Below are positions 34,720 to 42,555 of a stretch of DNA of 64,000 nucleotides, one piece after another. This DNA comes from Clostridiales bacterium. GTDB taxonomy: Bacteria > Bacillota > Clostridia > Christensenellales > Aristaeellaceae. Made by a program: the position numbers and the translations under genes. Numbering within the stretch: the stretch's first letter is position 1; every line of letters starts with the position of its first letter. The notes under the pieces were generated by a model. It saw nothing but the letters and a program-made list of their open reading frames with translations. It did not search any database and had not been told where the DNA came from. The stretch is from positions 112,581 to 176,580 of the forward strand of contig SFGO01000001.1 of assembly GCA_004556545.1 (NCBI GenBank), in the 5' to 3' direction.

Positions 34720-36159
34720 TTGACGGCACTTCGGAAAACAAAGATCGTCTGTACTCTAGGCCCCGCCACGGAAGATGACGCGATTCTGCGGGCAATGATT
34801 CAGGCGGGGATGAACGTTGCGCGCCTGAACTTTTCTCATGGCACTTACGAGGGGCATGCCCAAAACATCCGCCGCATTCGAGCGCTGAGCGCCGAACTGC
34901 ATACGCCTGTCGGTATCATGCTGGATACCAAAGGGCCCGAGATCCGGCTGAAAACCTTTCGGGACCATCGGGTGACGCTGCAAAAAGGGCAGCTCTTTAC
35001 CCTGTGCACCGGCGATGTGGAAGGCGACGCCGAGCACGTTTCCATTACCTATGCAGATTTGCCCGCCGATGTGCAGCCCGGAACGACAATCCTGATCGAC
35101 GACGGTCTGGTCGGCCTGACGGTGGAAGCGGTCAGCAAAACGGAAATCCAGTGCCGCGTGAATAACGGGGGCGTGATCTCCGACCGCAAAGGAATCAACG
35201 TGCCGGACGCCAATCTGAGCATGCCCTTTATCAGCCGGAAGGATCGGGAGGATATTCTCTTCGGGATTCAGGAGAATGTGGACTTCATCGCCGCTTCCTT
35301 TACCCGCACGGAAGAAGACATCCTTGCCATCCGCAAGCTGATGACCGACAACGGCGGCAAGGGTATCTCCATCATCGCCAAGATCGAGAACATGCAGGGC
35401 GTTCAGAATATCGACAGCATTCTGGCCGTCAGCGACGGCGTGATGGTAGCCCGCGGCGATCTGGGCGTGGAGATTCCTTTGGAGCAGATTCCCATTATTC
35501 AGAAAATGATCATCCGCAAGGCTTACTCCCGGGGAAAGCAGATCATCACCGCCACGCAGATGCTGGACAGCATGATCAAAAATCCGCGGCCGACCCGGGC
35601 CGAGGCTACCGACGTGGCCAATGCCATTTATGACGGAACAGGCGCGATTATGCTTTCCGGCGAAACGGCGGCGGGCCTGTATCCCGTGGAGGCAGTGCGG
35701 ACCATGGCGCGAATCGCCCAGGTGGCAGAAGCCAGCATTGACTATGTGCAGCGCTTCAGGGACAGCGTGCCCCGCCCCAGCGCCAACATCACCAACGCTA
35801 TCTCCCATGCCTGCTGTACCTCCGCGCAGGATCTGAATGCTACGGCCGTTGTGACGGTGACGAAAACCGGCTTTACGGCCAAAATGCTTTCCCGTTTCCG
35901 GCCCGGATGCCCGATTATCGCCTGTGCTCCCGTTGAGCGCGTGGTTCGGCAGCTGTGCCTGAGCTGGGGGATTACGCCCCTTTTGATCGAAGAAGTCACC
36001 GACACAGACGAACTGTTCGAACGGGCCGTGGATGCTGGAATTGACGCGGGCCTCCTGCACAAGGATGACCTCATCGTCATGACGGCAGGCGTTCCGTTGG
36101 GCATCAGCGGCACCACAAACCTGATGCGCGTTCATGTTGTCGGCAGCCATCAGTGGTAA
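34720..36159 (+). CDS. pyk: Pyruvate kinase (UUG start)
   Basis: Pyk converts phosphoenolpyruvate and ADP to pyruvate and ATP at the end of glycolysis. The 479-residue protein shows RKTKIVCTLGPAT, NVARLNFSHG, LDTKGPEIRL, the catalytic Lys in IIAKIENMQG, VARGDLGVEIP and QMLDSMIKNPRPTRAEATDV, plus a C-terminal allosteric domain. It lacks the extra PEP-utiliser domain seen in some Firmicutes. The start is TTG at 34720-34722, set by AAGGAGG 8 bases upstream. The nearby ATG at 34713 is in another frame. Confidence 0.96.
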   Translation: MTALRKTKIVCTLGPATEDDAILRAMIQAGMNVARLNFSHGTYEGHAQNIRRIRALSAELHTPVGIMLDTKGPEIRLKTFRDHRVTLQKGQLFTLCTGDVEGDAEHVSITYADLPADVQPGTTILIDDGLVGLTVEAVSKTEIQCRVNNGGVISDRKGINVPDANLSMPFISRKDREDILFGIQENVDFIAASFTRTEEDILAIRKLMTDNGGKGISIIAKIENMQGVQNIDSILAVSDGVMVARGDLGVEIPLEQIPIIQKMIIRKAYSRGKQIITATQMLDSMIKNPRPTRAEATDVANAIYDGTGAIMLSGETAAGLYPVEAVRTMARIAQVAEASIDYVQRFRDSVPRPSANITNAISHACCTSAQDLNATAVVTVTKTGFTAKMLSRFRPGCPIIACAPVERVVRQLCLSWGITPLLIEEVTDTDELFERAVDAGIDAGLLHKDDLIVMTAGVPLGISGTTNLMRVHVVGSHQW

Positions 36160-36162
36160 ATC

Positions 36163-36191
36163 TTGACAAACCGACCTTCCAAAATTATAAT
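36163..36191 (+). promoter_or_regulatory. Perfect-consensus promoter before mntP
   Basis: TTGACA (36163-36168) and TATAAT (36186-36191) are exactly 17 bases apart, all twelve bases matching consensus. It begins 4 bases after the pyk stop. The transcript would start near 36198, immediately before the hairpin at 36209. Confidence 0.88.
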
Positions 36192-36202
36192 CGTTTTCAG
36201 AC

Positions 36203-36230
36203 AAAAAAGAGGGCCCTGCGCCCTCTTTTT
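36203..36230 (+). terminator. Intrinsic terminator between pyk and mntP
   Basis: GAGGGC (36209-36214) pairs with GCCCTC (36220-36225), extended by A/T pairs to about 11 bp, and ends in TTTTT. It should end pyk transcripts. It is also the first thing transcribed from the promoter at 36163, so it would act as an attenuator or produce a very short RNA. Confidence 0.88.
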
Positions 36231-36249
36231 GAAACGGAGTGAATTCTGA

Positions 36250-36828
36250 ATGGTGGCAGAACTTTTTCTCATTGGCGTTGCCCTCTCGATGGATGCGTTT
36301 GCCGTTTCGATGTGCAAAGGGCTTTCCATGAGAAAACTGAATCATCGGCACGCTTTCATTATCTCCTTGTTTTTCGGCGGCTTTCAGGCCATTATGCCGC
36401 TGATCGGCTGGTTTCTGGGAACCCAGTTTGAGCAGTATATCAAGCCGGTGGATCACTGGGTCGCTTTTGCCCTACTTACTTATATCGGCGTAAAAATGAT
36501 TTGGGACGCCACGCACGAAAAAGACGACGAAAAAAACGAAAAGCTGGAAGAAGCAAAGCTGGATCTGAAAGAACTGCTGCTGCTGGCCATTGCTACCAGC
36601 ATCGACGCGCTGGCCGTCGGCATTACCTTTGCCGTGCTGCAAACGCCTATCCTGCCCGCTATTGCCATTATCGGCCTGACAACCTTCTGCCTGAGCTGGA
36701 TCGGTGTAATCATTGGCAATCGTTTTGGCACCAAGTACGAAAAAAAGGCCGAAATCACCGGCGGCGTGGTGCTGGTGCTCATCGGCCTGAAGATTCTTCT
36801 GGAGCATTTAGGGGTGATCAACTTCTGA
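36250..36828 (+). CDS. mntP: Manganese efflux pump MntP
   Basis: MntP exports Mn2+ from the cell. The 192-residue protein has six membrane helices and two family motifs, LSMDAFAVSMCKGL and TSIDALAVGITFA, whose Asp residues are needed for transport. A charged cytosolic loop rich in Asp/Glu/Lys lies in the middle. The usual Mn-sensing yybP-ykoY riboswitch is not in the short leader. Instead a consensus promoter fires into a terminator hairpin. The 3' end overlaps the convergent small zinc-ribbon gene by 21 bases. Confidence 0.95.
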   Translation: MVAELFLIGVALSMDAFAVSMCKGLSMRKLNHRHAFIISLFFGGFQAIMPLIGWFLGTQFEQYIKPVDHWVAFALLTYIGVKMIWDATHEKDDEKNEKLEEAKLDLKELLLLAIATSIDALAVGITFAVLQTPILPAIAIIGLTTFCLSWIGVIIGNRFGTKYEKKAEITGGVVLVLIGLKILLEHLGVINF

Positions 36829-37038
36829 TTCTTCCGCCTCTTCATCGTTCAAAGGGCGGTCGAACTGAGGAGTAAACCAATCGGTGCCTTTCCACTGCTC
36901 CAACTGTTCTCTGGTAATCATAGAAGCCGTGCCCAGACAGGCGTTGCAGCGATAGCCGCATTCCGGACAGACACAGGCCTGCCCGTCTGTTTCCGACTGG
37001 ATCATATAGGCTTCGCAATGAGGGCATCCGCAGCGCAT
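36808..37038 (-). CDS. Small zinc-ribbon protein of unknown function
   Basis: This 76-residue protein has cysteine pairs in CGCPHCEAYM and CVCPECGYRCNACLG, consistent with one or two zinc sites, and a C-terminal acidic tail (NDEEAEESEVDHP). GGAGGAAAGA precedes the ATG on the minus strand. It converges on mntP with a 21-base overlap and diverges from the lipoprotein gene. Its function is unknown; small zinc-ribbon proteins can be parts of larger complexes. Confidence 0.75.
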   Translation of the reverse strand: MRCGCPHCEAYMIQSETDGQACVCPECGYRCNACLGTASMITREQLEQWKGTDWFTPQFDRPLNDEEAEESEVDHP

Positions 37039-37087
37039 AGAATCTTTCCTCCTGTTGGCTCTATTTTTTCTGAAAGGAGACGCATGG

Positions 37088-37471
37088 ATGAAGCGCTTCC
37101 GTTCTCTTATTCTTTCTCTTTTTCTGTTGCTCTGCCTGATCTTGCTGACCGGCTGCTTTCGCGCTACGGCGCTGAAGGATCCCTATCAGCAGATCATGCA
37201 GTTCTTTGAAGAAGGCGGCTTCCCTGTTTCGCTTGCCGAGGTATCCGCCGAAACGCCCGTTGCCATTGGAGAGCCTGCCCGCTGGAAAGCGCTTCGCACC
37301 GAAGAAGGCGAAGAAGTTCTCGTTTACTTCGATGACAGCAACCGGGCAGAATATCTGGCCGGAATGATCGACCCCGGCACATACGGGCAAATATTCTGGT
37401 ACGGCCAGCGATATATCCTGACCTACGCCGGGAGCAGCGAACCGCTGCTTGATTTTCTGAAGACGCTCTGA
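37088..37471 (+). CDS. Small secreted lipoprotein
   Basis: This 127-residue protein has a basic N-terminus, a hydrophobic stretch and a lipobox LLTGC, with Cys at about residue 22, so it is predicted to be lipid-anchored outside the membrane. The mature part (about 105 residues) is not one I recognise. The ATG at 37088 is preferred over an overlapping out-of-frame ATG 4 bases earlier and an in-frame start further up, because it gives a normal signal peptide and AAAGGAG lies 9 bases upstream. Confidence 0.8.
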   Translation: MKRFRSLILSLFLLLCLILLTGCFRATALKDPYQQIMQFFEEGGFPVSLAEVSAETPVAIGEPARWKALRTEEGEEVLVYFDDSNRAEYLAGMIDPGTYGQIFWYGQRYILTYAGSSEPLLDFLKTL

Positions 37472-37475
37472 ATTT

Positions 37476-37504
37476 TCCCTGACGGTTATCCGTCAGGGAT
37501 TTTT
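37476..37504 (+). terminator. Intrinsic terminator of the lipoprotein gene
   Basis: TCCCTGACGG (37476-37485) and CCGTCAGGGA (37490-37499) form a perfect 10-bp stem with loop TTAT, followed by TTTTT. Its right arm overlaps the last codons of the convergent sdaAA. Confidence 0.92.
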
Positions 37505-38332
37505 CATGCTGCGGCATCCGGCGCAGCCGCCTTCCCCGGTTTCCCTCAGGCTGGCGGGCATTCCATCCCCCACGTCCTTCATGGCCAGAATAACTTCGTC
37601 GCCGGGAATGGGGCACTCCACCCCGCTTAGGGCCAGCTGTGCGGCGGCAAAAGCCTGGGATACCCCGCCCACATTGCGGTATACGCAGGGGATTTCTACC
37701 AGCCCGCAGACAGGATCGCACACCAGTCCCAGCATGTTCATCAGCGCAAAAGAACAGGCGTCGCAGGCCTGACGGGGCGTCCCGCCGTACAGCTGCGTCA
37801 GTGCAGCTGCCGCCATGGCAGCAGCCGCTCCGCATTCCGCCTGACAGCCGCCCTCCGCGCCGCTGATGGTTGCTTCCAGCGCAATCACCCGCCCGATCCC
37901 GGCGGCGGCAAACAGGGCTGAGATCAGTTCATCCTCTGAAAAATGTTCTTCTTCCTGTACGGCAAGCAAAGCCCCGGGAAGGATTCCGCAGCTTCCGGCG
38001 GTGGGAGCCGCTACGATTTTTCCCATGCAGGCATTGCTTTCCGCCACGGCCATGGCATAGGCGCAGGCTTTGCTCACCACGCCGAAACGGCCCATCTGCT
38101 CCGGCTGCGCCATTTTAGCTGCCTGACCGCCTACCCGGCCGGAGGCGGAACGCAGTTCCGGCGAACGGCCATCCTGCACGCTGAGACGCATGATTTGCAG
38201 CCGTTCCCCCATTTTCGCCTGAACCTCCGTGAGGGATTCGCGGCTTTTCTCAGCCTGCCAGCGCAGCGAGATTTCTCCCAATGAAACCTGTGCGGTTTCG
38301 GCGGCTTCCAGAAGTTCCTTTATGGTTCGCAT
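37493..38332 (-). CDS. sdaAA: L-serine dehydratase alpha subunit, iron-sulfur type
   Basis: The enzyme deaminates L-serine to pyruvate and ammonia using an oxygen-sensitive [4Fe-4S] cluster. This 279-residue alpha chain has the family motifs AAPTAGSCGILPGALL, ATISGAEGGCQAECGAAAAMAA and LGLVCDPVCGLVEIPCVYRN, which supply cluster cysteines. The C-terminal GEGGCAGCRSM has the last Cys. It overlaps the beta-subunit gene by 13 bases. With pyruvate kinase and pta-ackA it fits serine fermentation. Confidence 0.96.
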   Translation of the reverse strand: MRTIKELLEAAETAQVSLGEISLRWQAEKSRESLTEVQAKMGERLQIMRLSVQDGRSPELRSASGRVGGQAAKMAQPEQMGRFGVVSKACAYAMAVAESNACMGKIVAAPTAGSCGILPGALLAVQEEEHFSEDELISALFAAAGIGRVIALEATISGAEGGCQAECGAAAAMAAAALTQLYGGTPRQACDACSFALMNMLGLVCDPVCGLVEIPCVYRNVGGVSQAFAAAQLALSGVECPIPGDEVILAMKDVGDGMPASLRETGEGGCAGCRSMKNP

Positions 38333-39003
38333 GACGTACTCTCCTCTGCGGCGGGCAGGTAAGCCACCCGATACACATCCCGAAGGTGCGAAAGCGCCCG
38401 CAGCAATTCCTCCGGCGCTTCCCCGTCCAGTTCCAGCGCCATGATCGCCTTGCCGCCCTGCGTATCCCGAAAAACGCGCATGGTGGCGATGTTCAGATGA
38501 GCTTCTGATACCTGTTTGCTGATGGCCGCAATCATCCCCCGGGTATCGGCATAGGTCAGCACAATGGTGTTCTCATGCCCGGAAAACCCGGCTTCCAATC
38601 CGTCGATGGCATTGACGCGAATCTCTCCGCCGCCGACCGAAGAAGCCTGCACCGTCAGCTGCCGTCCGTCTTCCCCTTCCACCTCCAGCACCACCGTATT
38701 GGGGTGAGCATGCCGCAGTTCCGCCGGATAGAAGGAATATTCCAGTCCTTCCTGCCGGGCGATTTCCAGACTGTTCCGCAGGCGGAGATCGTCCACATTC
38801 ATGCCCAGAAGGCCACCCACCAGCGCCTTGTCCGTACCATGCCCCAGATAGGTTTTCTGAAAGGAGCCATACAGTCCGATTCTGGCCCGCACCGGCTTAC
38901 AGCCAAGCAGCCGCCGGGTGATCTTTCCGATTCGGGCCGCGCCCGCCGTATGGGACGAGCTGGGGCCGACCATCACGGGGCCGATAACGTCAAACAAGTC
39001 CAT
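38320..39003 (-). CDS. sdaAB: L-serine dehydratase beta subunit, iron-sulfur type
   Basis: This 227-residue beta chain has an N-terminal domain starting MDLFDVIGPVMVGPSSSHTAGA (residues 1-22 region), the conserved HTAG substrate loop. A C-terminal ACT domain (about residues 148-220, with ENTIVLTYADTRGMIAAI) may sense an amino acid. It precedes sdaAA with an overlap and itself overlaps the YigZ gene by 14 bases. Confidence 0.96.
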   Translation of the reverse strand: MDLFDVIGPVMVGPSSSHTAGAARIGKITRRLLGCKPVRARIGLYGSFQKTYLGHGTDKALVGGLLGMNVDDLRLRNSLEIARQEGLEYSFYPAELRHAHPNTVVLEVEGEDGRQLTVQASSVGGGEIRVNAIDGLEAGFSGHENTIVLTYADTRGMIAAISKQVSEAHLNIATMRVFRDTQGGKAIMALELDGEAPEELLRALSHLRDVYRVAYLPAAEESTSCEP

Positions 39004-39640
39004 CGCTGTTTTCTTCCTCCCAAGGGGAATAGGTTTCCTCCGTTTTCAGCCATTCCATGCGTCCGTCGGTCACGCGGGTCAGTGCCTCCCGCACCCGCGC
39101 TTCATCCGTTTCCTTCATCACCAATTCAAAGCCGACGGATGCGGTGAATTCCGGATTTTCCAGCCGAACGGGAAGGCTTTTCAGCTGATGCTGTACCCGA
39201 TCCCACAGCGGATAGGCCACTTCCGCCATATACCGTACCGTGGGATGCATTTCGCAGACCTTGGCTGCGTTCAGCGCCAGCGCACAGGTATGGGAATAAG
39301 CCCGCACCAGACCACCCGCACCCAGCAGGATCCCGCCGAAATAACGGGTCACGACCACGGCGCAGTCCACCACGCCGCGAGCCTTCATCACCTCGATAAT
39401 GGGCATGCCCGCTGTTCCGCCGGGTTCCCCATCGTCGCTGTAGCGCATGATGCCGGCGTTTTTCCCGATGATGTAAGCGTAGCAGTTGTGGGTCGCGTCC
39501 TTATATTGCTGACGGATTTTGTCCAGAAAGGCCAGCGCCTGCTCCGGCGTTTCCACCGGAGCGGCGCTGCCAATGAAGCGGCTTTTGTTGACGATATACT
39601 CGTCGCTCGCTTCTTTCAGAAGCGTTTTGAAGCCGTTCAT
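38990..39640 (-). CDS. YigZ/IMPACT family protein
   Basis: This 216-residue protein of the UPF0029 IMPACT family has the N-terminal domain motif KSRFIGSAAPVETPEQALAF, then NCYAYIIGKNAGIMRYSDDGEPGGTAGMPI, the family signature, and VVVTRYFGGILLGAGGLVRAY. The C-terminal half is the ferredoxin-like DUF1949 domain. Family members bind nucleic acids or ribosomes, but the bacterial role is unclear. It lies 1 base after the tyrS stop and overlaps sdaAB, so the tyrosine T-box may also influence it. Confidence 0.92.
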   Translation of the reverse strand: MNGFKTLLKEASDEYIVNKSRFIGSAAPVETPEQALAFLDKIRQQYKDATHNCYAYIIGKNAGIMRYSDDGEPGGTAGMPIIEVMKARGVVDCAVVVTRYFGGILLGAGGLVRAYSHTCALALNAAKVCEMHPTVRYMAEVAYPLWDRVQHQLKSLPVRLENPEFTASVGFELVMKETDEARVREALTRVTDGRMEWLKTEETYSPWEEENSDGLV

Positions 39641-39641
39641 A

Positions 39642-40868
39642 TTATTTGAGAATCAAGCGGCAGTAATTCTTCTTGCCCTTGCGCAGCAGAAGGCCGTCGG
39701 AACCGAACTGGCTGGCTTCGATGCAGGCGTCGATATCCGTCACCTTGTTTTCGCCTACCAGCACCGCGCCTGCCTGCACCATTTTGCGCGCTTCGCCGCG
39801 GCTGGCGCACAGGCCGCACATCGCCAGCAGGCTGGTCAGTCGGCTGTCTTCCGCCAGCATGGCGGCGTTGAACTCGTAGGTGGGCACATTCTCGCTGCTT
39901 CCGCCGCCTGCGAACAGCGCCTGAGCCGCATCCTGCGCCTTCAGGGCTTCTTCCTCGCCGTGAACCAGCTTGGTGATTTCGAAAGCCAGCACCCGCTTGG
40001 CTTCGTTGATCTGCGCATCCTTGAGCGCGCCCAAACGGCGAACCTCGTCCATGGGCAGGAAGGTCAGCAGGCCCAGGAAGCGCTCCACATCCGCGTCGGC
40101 CACGTTGCGCCAGTACTGATAGAAATCATAGGGAGAGGTGCGGGCAGGATCCAGCCACAGCGCGCCCTTTTCGGTCTTGCCCATCTTTTTGCCGTCATGG
40201 GTCATGATGAGCTTGCAGGTCAGGGCAAAGGCGTCCTGCTGCTCCTTGCGGCGGATCAGATCCGCGCCGGAAAGCATGTTGCTCCACTGATCGTCGCCGC
40301 CGATCTGCAGACGGCAGTTATATTTCTGGAACAGCTGCAGGAAGTCGTAGCTCTGCATCAGCATGTAGTTGAATTCCAGGAAGGTCAGGCCCGTTTCCAG
40401 ACGGCGCTTGTAGCATTCGGCGGTCAGCATACGGTTGACGCTGAACAGCGCGCCCACCTCACGCAGAAAGTCGATATAGTTCAGGTTCAGCAGCCAGTCG
40501 CCGTTGTTGACCATCATGGCCTTGCCCTCGCCGAAGTCCATGAAGCGGGTCAGCTGCTTCTGAATCGCCGCCACGTTTCCGGCAATGGTCTCTTTGGTCA
40601 TCATCTTGCGCAGATCGCTCTTGCCGCTGGGGTCGCCGATCATGGCCGTGCCGCCGCCGCAGAGAATGATCGGACGGTGTCCGGCCTTCTGCAGGTGGCT
40701 GGCCGCAATAATCGGAATAAAGTGGCCCACATGCAGGCTGTCCGCCGTGGGGTCGATGCCCAGATAAAAGGTCATGGGTTCTTTCTCAAGGGCTTTGTAC
40801 AGGTCCTCTTCAAAGGTGATCTGAGCCAGAAAACCGCGTTCCTTCAGGATGTCCAGAATATGCTGCAT
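39642..40868 (-). CDS. tyrS: Tyrosyl-tRNA synthetase
   Basis: TyrRS charges tRNA-Tyr. The 408-residue class I enzyme has the HIGH-type motif in DSLHVGHFIPI, QIGGDDQWSNM in the tyrosine pocket, and the KMSKS-type loop KKMGKTEKGALW. A C-terminal S4 RNA-binding domain ends near SDGLLLRKGKKNY. The ATG at 40868 is chosen (MQHILDIL, AAGGAAG upstream) rather than an upstream in-frame codon. It is the second gene behind a tyrosine-specific T-box, which confirms the T-box specificity. Confidence 0.97.
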   Translation of the reverse strand: MQHILDILKERGFLAQITFEEDLYKALEKEPMTFYLGIDPTADSLHVGHFIPIIAASHLQKAGHRPIILCGGGTAMIGDPSGKSDLRKMMTKETIAGNVAAIQKQLTRFMDFGEGKAMMVNNGDWLLNLNYIDFLREVGALFSVNRMLTAECYKRRLETGLTFLEFNYMLMQSYDFLQLFQKYNCRLQIGGDDQWSNMLSGADLIRRKEQQDAFALTCKLIMTHDGKKMGKTEKGALWLDPARTSPYDFYQYWRNVADADVERFLGLLTFLPMDEVRRLGALKDAQINEAKRVLAFEITKLVHGEEEALKAQDAAQALFAGGGSSENVPTYEFNAAMLAEDSRLTSLLAMCGLCASRGEARKMVQAGAVLVGENKVTDIDACIEASQFGSDGLLLRKGKKNYCRLILK

Positions 40869-40931
40869 GGTGTTTTCTTCCTTTCTGTTGCTTTTCTGTT
40901 GCCTTTTTATTGGTTGCATTGATTCCTTATT

Positions 40932-42125
40932 TCAGTGTCCGAGAGATTCCTCGAACAGTTTCCGCAGTATCGACATGCCCTGATGAATCTGCTCCATCGT
41001 TGAATTGGAGAAGTTCAGCCGCAGGGTATTCGGATGGCCGCCTTCCGGGTAGAAGAACGAACCGGGCACGTAGGCCACGCCGCGCTCTACCGCCTGCTGG
41101 AACAGTTCCGTCGCATTCAGAGGTTCCGGCAGGTCCGCAAACAGGAAGAGTCCGCCTTCCGGACGGCTGAATTTCGTTCCGGCCGGGAAGCGCTCCAACT
41201 CGTCAGCCATGGCGTTCAGCTTGTCCCGATAGCCGGGAAGAATCGCCTGAATATGCGGCTCCAGCAAGCCGCGCCGCAGAAAAGCGTCCACCACCGCCTG
41301 CGTCAGATTCGACGTATGCAGATCGGTGCCCTGCTTCCCGATGGCGCATTTGCGGACAATATCCTCCTGCCCGTAAAGATACCCAAGCCGCAGTCCGGGG
41401 CTGATGATCTTGGAAAAACTGCCGCAGTAGACCACATAGCCTTCCCGGTCAAAGCTCTTGATGGTCGGGAGCGTTTCGCCCGCATAGCGAAGATCGCGGT
41501 AGGGATCGTCCTCCATCACCAGAAAATGATACTTTGCCGCCAGTTCCGCAATTTTGCGGCGGCGCTCCAACGAAAGCGTCCGTCCGGAGGGATTCTGGAA
41601 GCAGGGAATCACGTAAAAAAGCTTCGGGTGATACTTACTGGCAGCTTCTTCCAGTGCATCGATCAGAACGCCGTCTTCATCGCTGGGAATGGAAACCAGA
41701 TTGGCCTCGTACAGCCGAAGGGTCTGCATATTTCCCAGAAAGGTGGGGCTTTCCACCAGCACCATATCCCCCGGATTGAGGAACACCTTGCAAAGCAGAT
41801 CCATGCAGGACGTGCTTCCCGTGGTGGGCAGCACGTCAGACGGCTGCGCTTCAAAGCCGTAATGCTCCATCAAATAGGAAATCAGGCTTTCCACAAAGGG
41901 CGGATACCCTTCGGTAGCCCCATATTGCAGAATCCGTTTGCCGTCGTCCAGCAGCACCTGCCGGGCGAGCTCGGCGCATTCCCCGTCGGGAAGGGCTTCG
42001 GCGGACGGACTTCCTCCCGCGAAGGAAATCATGTTGGGGCGGGTCAGCACCTTAAAGATTTCCCGAATGGCACTGCCGGTCACACGATCGAATCGGGAGG
42101 CAAAGCTCAATCCTTCTGGCAGCAT
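40932..42125 (-). CDS. PLP-dependent aminotransferase, probably aromatic amino acid
   Basis: This 397-residue fold-type I aminotransferase of the 2-aminoadipate/aromatic (LysN/AroT-like) group has MISFAGGSPSAEALP, TTGSTSCMDLLCKVF, FYVIPCFQNPSGRTLS, MEDDPYRDLRY, and the PLP lysine in YCGSFSKIISPGLRLGY. The ATG at 42125 gives MLPEGLSFASRF with AAAGGAG upstream; the longer frame runs into the T-box leader. The tyrosine T-box in front and tyrS behind make tyrosine or a related aromatic amino acid the likely substrate, though this is inference from context. Confidence 0.85.
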   Translation of the reverse strand: MLPEGLSFASRFDRVTGSAIREIFKVLTRPNMISFAGGSPSAEALPDGECAELARQVLLDDGKRILQYGATEGYPPFVESLISYLMEHYGFEAQPSDVLPTTGSTSCMDLLCKVFLNPGDMVLVESPTFLGNMQTLRLYEANLVSIPSDEDGVLIDALEEAASKYHPKLFYVIPCFQNPSGRTLSLERRRKIAELAAKYHFLVMEDDPYRDLRYAGETLPTIKSFDREGYVVYCGSFSKIISPGLRLGYLYGQEDIVRKCAIGKQGTDLHTSNLTQAVVDAFLRRGLLEPHIQAILPGYRDKLNAMADELERFPAGTKFSRPEGGLFLFADLPEPLNATELFQQAVERGVAYVPGSFFYPEGGHPNTLRLNFSNSTMEQIHQGMSILRKLFEESLGH

Positions 42126-42170
42126 GACAGTCACTCTCCTTTGCACCGCCGTCGTTTGCAAGCTAATACG

Positions 42171-42411
42171 AAAATCGCCTTCCTCCCGAATGGGAGGAAG
42201 GCGAGAAAAATCGCGGTACCACTTCCGTTTGTGCTCTGACGACGGCATCGGCTATCGTTTTACGCTGTAACCGGCGTACCGGCAGTCCGCTACTGCTGCT
42301 TCACGGCTGGGCTCCGGGATGTATTCGCCTGCTTTCCGCATCCGCCTTGCACCGACCGGCGGCTCTCTGCATACGGGCTTGCGCAGGGTACTGGTTCCCT
42401 TCTTGGCCTGT
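42171..42411 (-). promoter_or_regulatory. Tyrosine-specific T-box leader
   Basis: In minus sense the 5' leader has a Stem I with AGUA opposite a specifier loop between GCAGG and UCCC that reads CGAAUACA; the specifier is UAC, a tyrosine codon. The Stem I tip contains AGAGAG and GGUGCAA. The T-box AGTGGTACCGCG lies at 42212-42223. The antiterminator pairs GGAAG with CUUCC and its UGGU fits a tRNA with discriminator A. The competing terminator CGCCTTCCTCCC...GGGAGGAAGGCG is at 42171-42203, followed by T. Uncharged tRNA-Tyr should turn on the aminotransferase-tyrS operon. Confidence 0.93.
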
Positions 42412-42417
42412 GAGCCC

Positions 42418-42446
42418 ATTATAGAAAAGAACGGTCAGAAAGTCAA
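42418..42446 (-). promoter_or_regulatory. Promoter of the T-box operon
   Basis: In minus sense TTGACT (42441-42446) and TATAAT (42418-42423) are 17 bases apart, directly upstream of the T-box leader. Confidence 0.88.
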
Positions 42447-42555
42447 GCGGGAAATTTGCTTTTCTGATTTTACTGCATGCAGCCTCTTGCAGACTCGTTT
42501 TTCCCCGGAACGGCTTTACGGCATCATGCTCATGGAACGAACCGCGCTCTCATTC

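Noticed and set aside
36192..36249. A yybP-ykoY manganese riboswitch upstream of mntP
   Set aside because: The leader is only about 50 bases and is filled by a terminator hairpin; the conserved riboswitch cores are not present.
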